Under the pieces are notes generated by a model. The model saw only the letters and a list, made by a program, of their open reading frames with translations, searched no databases and was not told the origin of the DNA. From contig CALFXX010000159.1 of assembly GCA_937952975.1 (NCBI GenBank), positions 1-64,000 on the forward strand: a stretch of DNA of 64,000 nt. The letters run 5' to 3'. Made by a program: the position numbers and the translations under genes. Of this stretch, positions 17,848 through 25,899 are shown one piece after another. The stretch is from an uncultured Alcaligenaceae bacterium (GTDB taxonomy: Bacteria; Pseudomonadota; Gammaproteobacteria; Burkholderiales; Burkholderiaceae_B). Numbering within the stretch: position 1 is the first letter of the stretch; every line of letters begins with the position of its first letter.

Positions 17848-18206
17848 GCGCTCTGTTCGACACAAATATTCTTATTGACTACCTTAATGGTCTTGAACCA
17901 GCAAAAAAAGAGCTCGATCTTTATCCAGACAAAGCCATCAGTCTCGTGACCTGGATGGAGGTGATGGTTGGTGCCACGGCCGAGTCAGACACACTCATCC
18001 GCAACTTTTTAAGTGGCTTTGTCAATCTACCGATCGACAAAGAAGTGGCCGACGTTGCCGTTTCATTAAGGCAGCAAAAAAGAATCAAACTGCCTGATGC
18101 AATTGTTTGGGCAACCGCGCTAGTAAACAAACGGCTACTCATCACGCGGAACACAAAAGACTTTTCAGCCGATGAGCCAGGTACACGTGTACCCTATCAA
18201 GTCTAA
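17841..18206 (+). CDS. PIN-domain ribonuclease toxin (VapC-like)
   Basis: 121 residues. PIN-domain acidic residues are at the expected places: Asp7 in F-D-T-N-I-L-I-D, Glu40 in W-M-E-V-M-V-G, Asp86 in K-L-P-D-A-I-V-W-A-T-A and Asp107 in T-R-N-T-K-D-F. These bind Mg for cleavage of RNA, in known members often tRNA. Full length for the family, so probably active. It overlaps the antitoxin by 7 bases, ensuring coupled translation. Intact target not readable from sequence. Confidence 0.9.
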   Translation: MVGALFDTNILIDYLNGLEPAKKELDLYPDKAISLVTWMEVMVGATAESDTLIRNFLSGFVNLPIDKEVADVAVSLRQQKRIKLPDAIVWATALVNKRLLITRNTKDFSADEPGTRVPYQV

Positions 18207-18247
18207 GTCAATAAGAATCACTCAACATAAAAATTCGGAGCAAAAAA

Positions 18248-18967
18248 ATGTCCTCTCTTCACTCTACCGTTAAAGCCATGGTGTTCGACACCTTTGGATC
18301 AGTCGTTGACTGGCGCGGCAGTATCGTGCGCGACCTCACCAAGTGGGGCAACGAAAACGGTTTTCAGGCTGACTGGACTTTGTTTGCTGAACAATGGCGC
18401 AGTATGTATCAGCCTTCGATGGAGGCCTGCCGCAGTGGCAAGCGCGAGTTCACCGTGCTTGATGTGTTGCATCGCGAGTCGCTCGACGTACTGATCGATA
18501 AGTTTGGCCTAAGCAAAATGACCGAAGCCCAACGCGAGCACGTCAATAAAGTGTGGCATCGCTTAGATGGCTGGCCAGATTCGGTGGGGGGCTTGGCGCG
18601 CCTAAAAAGCAAGTACATCATTGCCCCGCTTTCAAACGGCAATATTTCGCTGCTGACTGATATCGCCAAATACACGGGCCTGCCCTGGGATTTGAATTTA
18701 TCGACCGAGGTGTTTCGTTGCTACAAGCCGCAGCCCGAATCGTATCTTGGCGTGTGCCACGCGCTGCGTTTAGATCCCTCTGAAGTCATGATGTGCGCCG
18801 CACACAATAACGATCTGCTCGCCGCTAAAAACTGTGGTCTGAAAACTGCGTTTTGGCCAAGACCCACCGAATACGGCCCTAAACAAACGGACAACTTGGT
18901 TGCGACCGAGGCGTGGGATGTGGTGGCAAAAGATATTCGGGATCTGGCAACGCAGATGGGTGTTTAG
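18248..18967 (+). CDS. Haloacid dehalogenase, type II
   Basis: 239 residues, usual for L-2-haloacid dehalogenases of the HAD superfamily. Nucleophile Asp14 sits in V-F-D-T-F-G-S-V-V-D-W-R. Motif II is S-N-G-N, motif III lysine is in Y-K-P-Q-P-E, and motif IV reads A-A-H-N-N-D-L. It hydrolyses the C-X bond of short 2-haloacids, or acts as a related phosphatase. Start supported by TTCGGAG seven bases before ATG. The same reading frame stays open after its stop through the repeat array downstream. Confidence 0.92.
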   Translation: MSSLHSTVKAMVFDTFGSVVDWRGSIVRDLTKWGNENGFQADWTLFAEQWRSMYQPSMEACRSGKREFTVLDVLHRESLDVLIDKFGLSKMTEAQREHVNKVWHRLDGWPDSVGGLARLKSKYIIAPLSNGNISLLTDIAKYTGLPWDLNLSTEVFRCYKPQPESYLGVCHALRLDPSEVMMCAAHNNDLLAAKNCGLKTAFWPRPTEYGPKQTDNLVATEAWDVVAKDIRDLATQMGV

Positions 18968-19014
18968 CTTTATTCGAGCAGCGTCATTGCACTTAGTTTT
19001 GACGCTGTTCAACG

Positions 19015-19179
19015 CCAGAGGTACATGAGGCGTATTGTATATTTAATCGCTTCAAAATTGAAGCGTAAATTAAATAATATCGCTTCAATTATGAAGCGCA
19101 AAGATTACAACATCACCTCACCGATGAAGCGTAAAAATTCTCATATCGCCTCAAAGATGACGTACAAACTGCATATGCT
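19015..19179. repeat. Five-unit 33-bp tandem array with palindromic core
   Basis: Units begin at 19015, 19048, 19081, 19114 and 19147, an exact 33-base period. Each has an 18-base core followed by a 15-base AT-rich segment. Cores of units 2 and 3 are clear palindromes: CGCTTCAAAATTGAAGCG and CGCTTCAATTATGAAGCG. Units 4 and 5 keep CTCA...GATGA, and unit 1 keeps only the right half (ATGAGGCG). The array fills the space between the convergent dehalogenase and NiCoT genes. Three helical turns per unit puts all cores on one face of DNA. Confidence 0.85.
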
Positions 19180-19192
19180 TAATATTACTTAG
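19025..19192 (+). CDS. Possible 55-residue basic repeat peptide encoded by the array
   Basis: ATG at 19025 opens a 55-codon frame ending with TAG at 19190. Because 33 bases are 11 codons, the array encodes an 11-residue repeat: A-S-K-L-K-R-K-L-N-N-I, A-S-I-M-K-R-K-D-Y-N-I, T-S-P-M-K-R-K-N-S-H-I, A-S-K-M-T-Y-K-L-H-M-L. The peptide is rich in Lys and Arg. AGAGG lies upstream but only 3 bases from the ATG, so initiation is doubtful. It overlaps the end of the convergent NiCoT gene by 8 bases. It may be a real peptide or a by-product of the DNA repeat. Confidence 0.3.
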   Translation: MRRIVYLIASKLKRKLNNIASIMKRKDYNITSPMKRKNSHIASKMTYKLHMLNIT

Positions 19193-20000
19193 CCAAACAG
19201 GGCTTGCTTAATCGCTGCCCCACAAAGTAACTGGCGACCAGTATGGCAACGATAAATACCCCTAGCCAGACTTCTTTGCCCGAGCGCCAGCCGTCAAAAT
19301 TTGGACTGAGTTCACTCAGGATACTGACAACGGCCACCAAGATACTCACGCCAGACACCGCAAGCGCCATCACCCTTGAAGCCACTCGCGCCGTGTGATC
19401 AGACCGTTTGATCAGCTTAGCGATGAACAAGCCATTGATGCCATCGGTGATCAACATCCCAACCACAAAAAGCAGCGACAGTAGCGCCGCAACATGCCAG
19501 ACCTGATATTTGCTTGCCAGCAAGGCAAATAATGAGGCTTGACTAAGTGTGTCAAAAGACAGCGCAAACACGGCGCCGACGGCAAGCATGGCACCCGCAT
19601 GGCGAACGTTTAGCATGCGTGCAAAAAAAATCTGGCGCCAGCCTTTGAGTTGCACCGCTTCGTGTGCGGGCGTGCGTAGTACGCTCAGTAGGTTCAAGAC
19701 CGCCAATCCAAGCAAAATGGTGATTGACACCCACGTACCCAGCGTATCGAACCAAGCAGGCACATCGAATTGTTGCGCCAGGCTTGCCGCATAAATTGAA
19801 ACAGGCACAATCACCAAGCCGTGACCCAACGAAAAAAGTAGCCCAGCCATTTTTGCAAGGACTGGTCGCTCGCTGCTGTTGTAGCGCGTCAAACCATCGA
19901 TCGCCGCCAAATGGTCAGGATCAAAGCCATGGCGGATGCCTAGCATCAGCACAACGAGTGCCAAACCGAGAAGGTCTTCTGGAAGTTGATCAAGACTCAT
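19185..20000 (-). CDS. Nickel/cobalt permease, NiCoT (HoxN/NixA) family
   Basis: 271 residues, mostly transmembrane helices. The family signature for metal binding appears as R-H-G-F-D-P-D-H-L-A-A-I-D (23-35); further family signatures are L-F-S-L-G-H-G (about 55-61) and L-S-F-D-T-L-S-Q (about 145). The inner membrane is the expected place, importing Ni or Co ions. It diverges from the DUF2946/TonB-receptor genes, suggesting a shared metal theme. Shorter than many NiCoT members (over 300 residues), so metal choice is uncertain. Confidence 0.85.
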   Translation of the reverse strand: MSLDQLPEDLLGLALVVLMLGIRHGFDPDHLAAIDGLTRYNSSERPVLAKMAGLLFSLGHGLVIVPVSIYAASLAQQFDVPAWFDTLGTWVSITILLGLAVLNLLSVLRTPAHEAVQLKGWRQIFFARMLNVRHAGAMLAVGAVFALSFDTLSQASLFALLASKYQVWHVAALLSLLFVVGMLITDGINGLFIAKLIKRSDHTARVASRVMALAVSGVSILVAVVSILSELSPNFDGWRSGKEVWLGVFIVAILVASYFVGQRLSKPCLAK

Positions 20001-20166
20001 TGACTTCGCTCAGATGTTAAGTGTCAAGGTCTTGCTCTAATGAGACATCTAGCGGGATTATGAAACGGCACATAGGTGCTCTCTGGTGACTCTCTTGTGA
20101 ATTTGAGTGCATATGATATCTGATCGATGGCGTTTACAAGCGCTAATCGACTGGCTTAGCGGACGG

Positions 20167-20194
20167 TTGTTTTCAGTGCGCGCGGTGCTATGAT
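20167..20194 (+). promoter_or_regulatory. Sigma-70 promoter for the DUF2946 gene
   Basis: TTGTTT (20167-20172), 16-base spacer, TATGAT (20189-20194). The expected transcript start is at about 20200-20203, right at the GTG proposed as start codon (20204), so the mRNA may be leaderless. Confidence 0.45.
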
Positions 20195-20203
20195 TTGTGC
20201 ACC

Positions 20204-20590
20204 GTGAACAATCATTTCAAGCGTTCCTTCTGGGTATGGCTCACCGCCCTCTCTGTGCTTCTCGCGGCGCTAATGCCAGCGCTGTCGCATTCTGCACGCC
20301 TGCAGTCTGCTGAGGGATCGTTAGCGCCAATTTGCACCAGCAGCGGGATGAAATGGCTAGATACGAACTCTGGCGAAATCCGCGATCAAAGCGCAACGGA
20401 TGAAACGACTGCAGCGAATGAACACTGTACGTGGTGTACGGCTAATCCCGTCACCTTAACGTCGGCACAAAAAGTCGTCGAACCCTTATTTCTAAGCCTT
20501 GCCGAAGCTGCGTTACCAGTTTCAGCGCCCAACTCTCATCCCTTCTCTTGGCCGCCCTCTCATCCTAGAGCGCCTCCTGTAGCCGCCTGA
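20204..20590 (+). CDS. DUF2946-like exported protein with Cys motif
   Basis: 128 residues from GTG 20204 (a TTG at 20195 is in frame but has no better support). Signal peptide or anchor at about residues 8-28. The mature part has a Cys in P-I-C-T-S-S-G, a C-x-x-C in H-C-T-W-C, and ends P-R-A-P-P-V-A-A; H-C-x-x-C plus a final R-A-P-P is what I associate with DUF2946, a family often found near copper or TonB-receptor genes. Probably a periplasmic metal-related protein. It heads a plus-strand run with the TonB-dependent receptor. Confidence 0.65.
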   Translation: MNNHFKRSFWVWLTALSVLLAALMPALSHSARLQSAEGSLAPICTSSGMKWLDTNSGEIRDQSATDETTAANEHCTWCTANPVTLTSAQKVVEPLFLSLAEAALPVSAPNSHPFSWPPSHPRAPPVAA

Positions 20591-20612
20591 AGCGGCACGG
20601 GACAACCACAAA

Positions 20613-20648
20613 CCTTGCCATCGCATTTTTATTGCGACACTCGCAAGG
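20613..20648 (+). other. Hairpin between DUF2946 and TonB-receptor genes
   Basis: Outer arms CCTTGC (20613-20618) / GCAAGG (20643-20648) with inner arms TCGCA / TGCGA. It lies 23 bases after the DUF2946 stop and about 90 before the receptor start. No U-run follows. It could modulate the relative expression of the two genes; I do not recognise a known riboswitch in this gap. Confidence 0.4.
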
Positions 20649-20739
20649 CTTGTCATGTCTAACGTGTCCGTTTCGCTTTTGACACTGGTCAGCGCTTCGC
20701 GCGAGGTCAGTCTTGCTACGAAAGACTTAGGATGTCAAC

Positions 20740-22941
20740 ATGAGAAAAGAGTATTCGCGTCAAGCTTGGGCGCTTCTGTCGTTACTGGGCGTAACGACCG
20801 TGGCAGCGCAGAACACGCAAAACAACGCAACTGAAATCACCACACTCAGCCCTGTGACGGTATCCGCAGGTCGTGGAATTGAGTTAGAAAGCCTTCCCTT
20901 CAGCACAACGGTACTCCCTCGCGAAGAGGTCATTAACAGCCCCGAAACCACAACCGATCAAATTATCAACAAAATCCCTGGGATTTTTGTCAATCAGATC
21001 CCTTCAACCTCGTTACACCCAACGGGCAGCACCTTCAGCATCCGTGGCTTTGGCACAAGCACAAACGTCAACACGCTGGTGATGGTGGATGGCATCCCAT
21101 TTAACGATCCGTTTTTTCGAACGATCAACTGGGCCCGCATCCCCAAGAATTCGATCGAGAGTATCGAGGTGATTCGCGGTGGCGGCGCGACGAGCCTTTG
21201 GGGTAACTTGGCCATGGGTGGTGTTGTCAATATCGTGACTCGCCCGCCGCAAGACGACAAGCTCAGTGTCTATACCGATTACGGGAGCTATAGCACCCTG
21301 AACGCAGGTATTTCTGGTCAGCTCTTTAAGACCGATAAAATATCAATGGGCCTCAGTTACGACCGCTCACAAAGCCAGGGCTATAACGCTACGCCCGAGC
21401 AATATCGAAATCCCTACATGACGGCCACAGCGTCTCAAGTTGATAACGTAACGCTTTATACAATTCTTACTCCGAGCGCAGATTCTAAGTACTACGCAAA
21501 GCTCAATCTCAACCAAACAGCCGAAACGACCGCCACCTGGCAAAACGCCAGCAACCAATGGAATAACTATGTGTTGTCAGCGGGCGGGACCACGCGCTTT
21601 GAGGACAATAGCAGTATCAACTTTAATGCCTGGGTGAGTTCTCAACAAATGAAAACGACCAACGCCGGGCAAACGCCGACTTTCAATATTTTCACCCCTA
21701 GCGCGGGGGTGCCATACATGAGTCAAAACGAAACAGATAACTATCAAAGCCTCGGTCTGTCGGTTTTTTATCAAAAGGATTTTGGCCAATTTAAAGATGT
21801 GAAATTTGGTGTGGATGGCCGCGTTATTTCATCAGATGACAACATCAATCAATATGCAACAAACGGCTTCAATTCTGCCAACCTGATTAACAAAGGTCAA
21901 AATAGTTTTCAAGGGCTGTTTGTGACGGGTACATATAAATTTAAAGATGCACCCGTTGACATCAACTTTGGCTTGCGAGAAGACTTTTATCAAGTCACCA
22001 ATTCGAGTTTGAGTGGTAACGTCTACACCGCAGGTAAAGCACCAACGCCAATCGATGCACCCCTGGCAAACAATAGTTACGCAAGCTTTAATCCAACCTT
22101 GGGCATTAAATATTATGTAAACGATAACTTTGATCTGCGCGCGGCCGTCTATCGAAACTTTGCGGCGCCAGGGATGAACCAGTTATATCGAACGTATCTC
22201 AGCGGCTCTGCCATCACAATCGCCAATCCAAATCTCGCACCACAAACTAACTTTGGACAAGAAATTGGCTTTGATCTGCGCACCAAAGAAAAAGACGCAA
22301 GCCTTTCGTTTACGGTTTTCAACAACAACTTAAGCAACTTTATCGATGGCGCGACGATGTGCACAACCGTGGCGACTTGTAATCCCTTGATTGCTGGAAC
22401 CGGTTTAGCAGCGGGGAGCATTACAAGTCTGCGACAAAATGTGAACGCTGGCAATGCAACGCTGCGTGGATACGAAATTCTTGGTCAAGCCACGCTGTCA
22501 AAAAGACTCAAGCTGAATTTGGGTTTTACACAAACCTGGGCTTACTTGAACTCGTCTGATTATGACTCTGGCAGCAGCCCAGCAGACCCGACCAATGTGC
22601 AGCTTGGTCAAGTGCCTCCTTGGATGGCGACTGCCGGCGTTCAATGGCAGGCCACGCCCGACTTAGCGTTATCTGGCCAGTTGCAATCGTTTCCCGCTTT
22701 TTGGAACAACACTGCCCACACTCAACTCAACGATGGCGCAACCTTAGTTAACGTTGGCTTTAGGTACCAAATGGATAAAACAGTGCAACTGTACGGCAAT
22801 GTTCAGAATCTGTTTAACGTCAATTATTTGGCACAGGGTATGAGCTACACCGCCTATCAAGGCAGTACGGTCAGTTCTGCAGGGGTGCCCAGCATGGGCC
22901 CGCCGCGTTGGTTCACGCTAGGGGTCAGGGCAACGTTTTAA
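20740..22941 (+). CDS. TonB-dependent outer-membrane receptor
   Basis: 733 residues. Signal peptide about 1-23, a TonB-box-like stretch T-L-S-P-V-T-V-S-A-G (34-43), a plug domain with I-R-G-F-G and N-I-V-T-R-P (to about 165), then a 22-strand barrel ending in L-G-V-R-A-T-F with the terminal aromatic residue needed for outer-membrane insertion. AGGATG precedes the start. It imports a metal complex or similar ligand using energy from TonB. The neighbours (NiCoT permease, DUF2946, Cys/His-rich secreted protein, TonB) suggest a metal or metallophore, but the ligand cannot be named. Confidence 0.92.
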   Translation: MRKEYSRQAWALLSLLGVTTVAAQNTQNNATEITTLSPVTVSAGRGIELESLPFSTTVLPREEVINSPETTTDQIINKIPGIFVNQIPSTSLHPTGSTFSIRGFGTSTNVNTLVMVDGIPFNDPFFRTINWARIPKNSIESIEVIRGGGATSLWGNLAMGGVVNIVTRPPQDDKLSVYTDYGSYSTLNAGISGQLFKTDKISMGLSYDRSQSQGYNATPEQYRNPYMTATASQVDNVTLYTILTPSADSKYYAKLNLNQTAETTATWQNASNQWNNYVLSAGGTTRFEDNSSINFNAWVSSQQMKTTNAGQTPTFNIFTPSAGVPYMSQNETDNYQSLGLSVFYQKDFGQFKDVKFGVDGRVISSDDNINQYATNGFNSANLINKGQNSFQGLFVTGTYKFKDAPVDINFGLREDFYQVTNSSLSGNVYTAGKAPTPIDAPLANNSYASFNPTLGIKYYVNDNFDLRAAVYRNFAAPGMNQLYRTYLSGSAITIANPNLAPQTNFGQEIGFDLRTKEKDASLSFTVFNNNLSNFIDGATMCTTVATCNPLIAGTGLAAGSITSLRQNVNAGNATLRGYEILGQATLSKRLKLNLGFTQTWAYLNSSDYDSGSSPADPTNVQLGQVPPWMATAGVQWQATPDLALSGQLQSFPAFWNNTAHTQLNDGATLVNVGFRYQMDKTVQLYGNVQNLFNVNYLAQGMSYTAYQGSTVSSAGVPSMGPPRWFTLGVRATF

Positions 22942-23007
22942 TCGACTGGGGTAACAGCCTGACTCGTTTTACAGCAAGGCTGCCTAAACCTCTCACTCTA
23001 AATTTTG

Positions 23008-24783
23008 ATGAAGCAGATGATGGCTCTAATAACTATGCCGATGACTCTAATAATTTCAATCACGAATACGAAACATCTTTTACGACGCATTTCCTTGGGG
23101 CTAGCTCGAGGCCTCTGGCGTGCGTGCCTAGTTGGCGCTGCTTACTTGCTCGCTCAGCCTGCCGCAGTGGCACAGCACTCACACGGAGCACAGACGACCT
23201 CTGGTTCGACAAGCGCGGCCTCAAGCACGAGCTCGGGCACACACACCAGCGCAACTGCAGTATGCAAAGACACCACGCTACGGTGCGCGCGTGCTGCTAC
23301 GCCACTTTTTACCCAAGACGGTGCACTGTGGCTTGTCTGGGCCGGCGGCGGAGCGATTTCTGTGGCTCGCTCAACAGATCTCGGAGCGACCTTTGAGCCG
23401 CGTAAAGAAATCGCCCAGCATGGTGCCTTTTTAGATACAGGGCCTGATGCGCGTCCACAATTGGTTAGCGACAAACAAAATAATTTAATCATCGCCTACG
23501 GTTTTTTTCGCGACAAAAACTGGAACGCGCAGGTAAACATTTCACGCTCGGTTGATAGTGGCAAAAGTTTTTCTGCGCCAGCACCGATCAGTCAAGATCC
23601 AACAAGCCAACGTTTTCCTAGCTTGCTCACCGATCCGCAGGGTCAAATCTTTGCGAGTTGGATTGATAAGCGCGTGGTGGCTCTTGCTAACAAGGTCGGT
23701 AAAAAACAATTGGGTGGTTCGATCGCCTATGCCTGGTCAAGCGATGGCGCACAAACGTTTTCACACGAAAACATTGCGCAACCGAGTAGCTGTGAGTGTT
23801 GTCGAATCGCTTCAGCGCTCACCCCAGACGGTTTACCCGTTATTTTGTACCGTGCGATTTTTGAAGACTCAGTGCGTGATCACGCCACACAAACGTTTAC
23901 GTCACGCACACAACCGGGCCCAACGCAACGCGTCGCAGTCGATGCGTGGACGACCGATAGCTGCCCACACCATGGTCCTGCAATAGCGGTCTCTGCCAAG
24001 GGGGTACAACACGCTGCCTGGTTTACACAGGGAAGTGCTCGCACCGGAAGTTTTTACGCGCGCTCGACCGATCAAGGCAAAACTTTTTCAAACCCCAGCC
24101 CCATCGGCAACCCCGAAGCGATGCCAGGGCGTCCCTACCTACTCTCTACTCCATCAGCACTTTGGTTGGCTTGGAAAGAATTTGACGGCAAGCGAACTGC
24201 AGTCTTTGCCCAATATTCAACTGATGATGGCGTGCAATGGTCATCACCTAAAATGATCTCTGAAACGGTGGGATACTCTGACCATCCCTTACTGATCCAA
24301 CGCGAGGGGGTTGCCTACCTATCGTGGTTGACGGCCGCGCAAGGCTATCGCTTACTTCAGCTCGACGCTGAAAGCCCAAAACTGGTTTTATATCAACCGG
24401 GCGACTGGAAAAAAATTCTCGTTGCTGGTCGTGGCCAGCCTCAAATCGTACATTTTTGGGGTTTCACTTGCGGGCCGTGCCTTGAAGAGTTACCACGCTG
24501 GGGTGAGTTTTTAAAAGAATTTACAAACGTAAAAACTGTCTTCATCGAAGTCGATCAAGTCCCGCACGCTACAGCGTCACAAGCACTGACTCAGGCGGGC
24601 CTTGCACAACGAGACAATCGTGCCAGCGCCTCAATCTTTGATGAATACCTTCGCTATGAAATTGATCCCAAATGGCAAGGTGAACTGCCAATCACGATGC
24701 TGGTGAATGCAAAGGGCGAAGTCAAACGCGTACGCGGAGCTGCAAATTTTGAACAAGTGCGCAATTGGCTGCAATCCCACTGA
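23008..24783 (+). CDS. Secreted BNR/Asp-box beta-propeller fused to a TlpA-type thioredoxin domain
   Basis: About 591 residues. A signal peptide ends near A-V-A-Q-H-S-H-G (about 55-60), followed by a Ser/Thr-rich linker. A beta-propeller (about 95-455) contains five Asp-box-like motifs (S-T-D-x-G-x-x-F and variants near 122, 181, 244, 353, 404). It also carries S-C-E-C-C (about 261-265) and S-C-P-H-H-G-P (about 318-324), which look like metal ligands rather than sialidase catalysis. The C-terminal 110 residues are a thioredoxin domain with F-T-C-G-P-C (Cys 488 and 491). The exact ATG among several is uncertain. Convergent with tonB. Sialidase activity is unlikely. Confidence 0.8.
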   Translation: MKQMMALITMPMTLIISITNTKHLLRRISLGLARGLWRACLVGAAYLLAQPAAVAQHSHGAQTTSGSTSAASSTSSGTHTSATAVCKDTTLRCARAATPLFTQDGALWLVWAGGGAISVARSTDLGATFEPRKEIAQHGAFLDTGPDARPQLVSDKQNNLIIAYGFFRDKNWNAQVNISRSVDSGKSFSAPAPISQDPTSQRFPSLLTDPQGQIFASWIDKRVVALANKVGKKQLGGSIAYAWSSDGAQTFSHENIAQPSSCECCRIASALTPDGLPVILYRAIFEDSVRDHATQTFTSRTQPGPTQRVAVDAWTTDSCPHHGPAIAVSAKGVQHAAWFTQGSARTGSFYARSTDQGKTFSNPSPIGNPEAMPGRPYLLSTPSALWLAWKEFDGKRTAVFAQYSTDDGVQWSSPKMISETVGYSDHPLLIQREGVAYLSWLTAAQGYRLLQLDAESPKLVLYQPGDWKKILVAGRGQPQIVHFWGFTCGPCLEELPRWGEFLKEFTNVKTVFIEVDQVPHATASQALTQAGLAQRDNRASASIFDEYLRYEIDPKWQGELPITMLVNAKGEVKRVRGAANFEQVRNWLQSH

Positions 24784-24885
24784 CCGCAGCTGGCGATGCG
24801 CTGCCTAGCAGGTTGAATGAAGCTCACAAACCGCTCACTAGGGTCTGCTTGTTGTCGCCTACATACAAGCTGTCATCGATACCGA

Positions 24886-25899
24886 CTATTGCCGTTTAAA
24901 TTGAATCGGCACAAGCACCGAGGCGGCCACACTTTCATTACCTCGTTTAGCGGGGACGAAGCGCCACTGACGCACCGCTTGCAACCCAGCCTCGTCCAAA
25001 CGCTCAAACCCGCTTGAGGTACGTATCTCGACACTGAGAGGCGCACCCTCGGCGCTAACTCGCACCAGCAACAGAACCGTGCCCTCTTCTTTCAAACGTC
25101 GCGACTGCGACGGGTAAGCGGGTGCGGGGTTATGCAAATAATCAGCGTCAAAACGCGCTGCGGTCAAAGCAGGCTCGGTGCCTGCGCCCGGTTGAGTTCT
25201 ACCACTGGCCTGACCGGCCAGACCCTTGTTGTCTGTTGAGCTCGAGGCACCCGTTGCAGTCGCCCCCCCAATGGGAGCAGCGAACTGGACTGCAGATCTA
25301 GGCCGCGCGGATGCGTCAAGATCAGGCGTTGGACGCACTGTCGGTGTCGCTGCTACTTTTGTAGGAGTTGGTGCTGGAGTAATTTGAGTTGGCGTTGGAG
25401 TGGTTGGAGTAGATGTGATCGATGCATGCGGCGCTGCCAGTGCTGTATCCGTAGTCTGAGCAGGTTGTGCTTGCGCGTCAGGCAGCCGTTCGGGTGCAAC
25501 CTCGGGCGCGACTTGCGGCTCAAGTACGGGGGGCACAGCCCGCGAAAGTGCGATATCGATCTGCTGCGGCTGTGCAAGTTCACGCGCGGGCGTAACGGCT
25601 GTCGGCAACTGCTCTGGTGCTGGCCCCACAGCCTCGACCTCAGGCGTCGAACGCTCTGACGCCGGTACCTCTTGCGAAGCTGGGGCATCGCTGCCAAGAT
25701 CTTCAAGGCTCAAAATCGAGACCTCGATCGGCGCGGGCGGCCACGACCAACTCAGCAAGGCAGCGAGCAAAGCAACGTGAACGGCAACCACAAGTGCCAC
25801 TCGCAGTAACGAAGCGCGGCGCTCTGTTCGCAGCCAAGTATTTTTTTCAATCGCAACGATCGTGTTTGACACAATAGCGTTTGGTCTTTCGTTTGACAC
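24886..25899 (-). CDS. tonB: TonB energy-transducing protein
   Basis: 337 residues. One inner-membrane helix at about 33-53, a long Pro/Ala/Thr/Gln-rich periplasmic spacer (about 75-240) and a C-terminal TonB domain: Y-P-S-Q-S-R-R-L-K-E-E-G-T-V-L-L and D-E-A-G-L-Q-A-V-R-Q-W-R-F. It passes proton-motive energy to outer-membrane receptors. No exbB or exbD genes are next to it. The start is GTG (25897-25899), 8 bases after the YaeQ-family stop, and sits in a 27-bp tandem duplication that adds nine residues at the N-terminus. Confidence 0.92.
   Translation of the reverse strand: MSNERPNAIVSNTIVAIEKNTWLRTERRASLLRVALVVAVHVALLAALLSWSWPPAPIEVSILSLEDLGSDAPASQEVPASERSTPEVEAVGPAPEQLPTAVTPARELAQPQQIDIALSRAVPPVLEPQVAPEVAPERLPDAQAQPAQTTDTALAAPHASITSTPTTPTPTQITPAPTPTKVAATPTVRPTPDLDASARPRSAVQFAAPIGGATATGASSSTDNKGLAGQASGRTQPGAGTEPALTAARFDADYLHNPAPAYPSQSRRLKEEGTVLLLVRVSAEGAPLSVEIRTSSGFERLDEAGLQAVRQWRFVPAKRGNESVAASVLVPIQFKRQ

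Noticed and set aside
19015..19179. Degenerate CRISPR array
   Set aside because: Repeat cores of 18 bases and spacers of 15 AT-rich bases are too short, cores diverge strongly, and there are no cas genes.
20591..20739. Cobalamin or other riboswitch before the TonB-receptor gene
   Set aside because: No B12-box-like sequence or known core could be found; only a simple hairpin is present.
22908..23396. 162-residue frame overlapping the receptor end and propeller gene
   Set aside because: Composition is unlike a real protein (Cys/Arg/His-rich), and it overlaps a gene with clear domains in another frame.
23008..24783. Functional sialidase call for the Asp-box protein
   Set aside because: Asp boxes are structural only; the catalytic Arg triad and Tyr/Glu pair of sialidases were not recognised, and the Cys/His clusters and thioredoxin domain point elsewhere.
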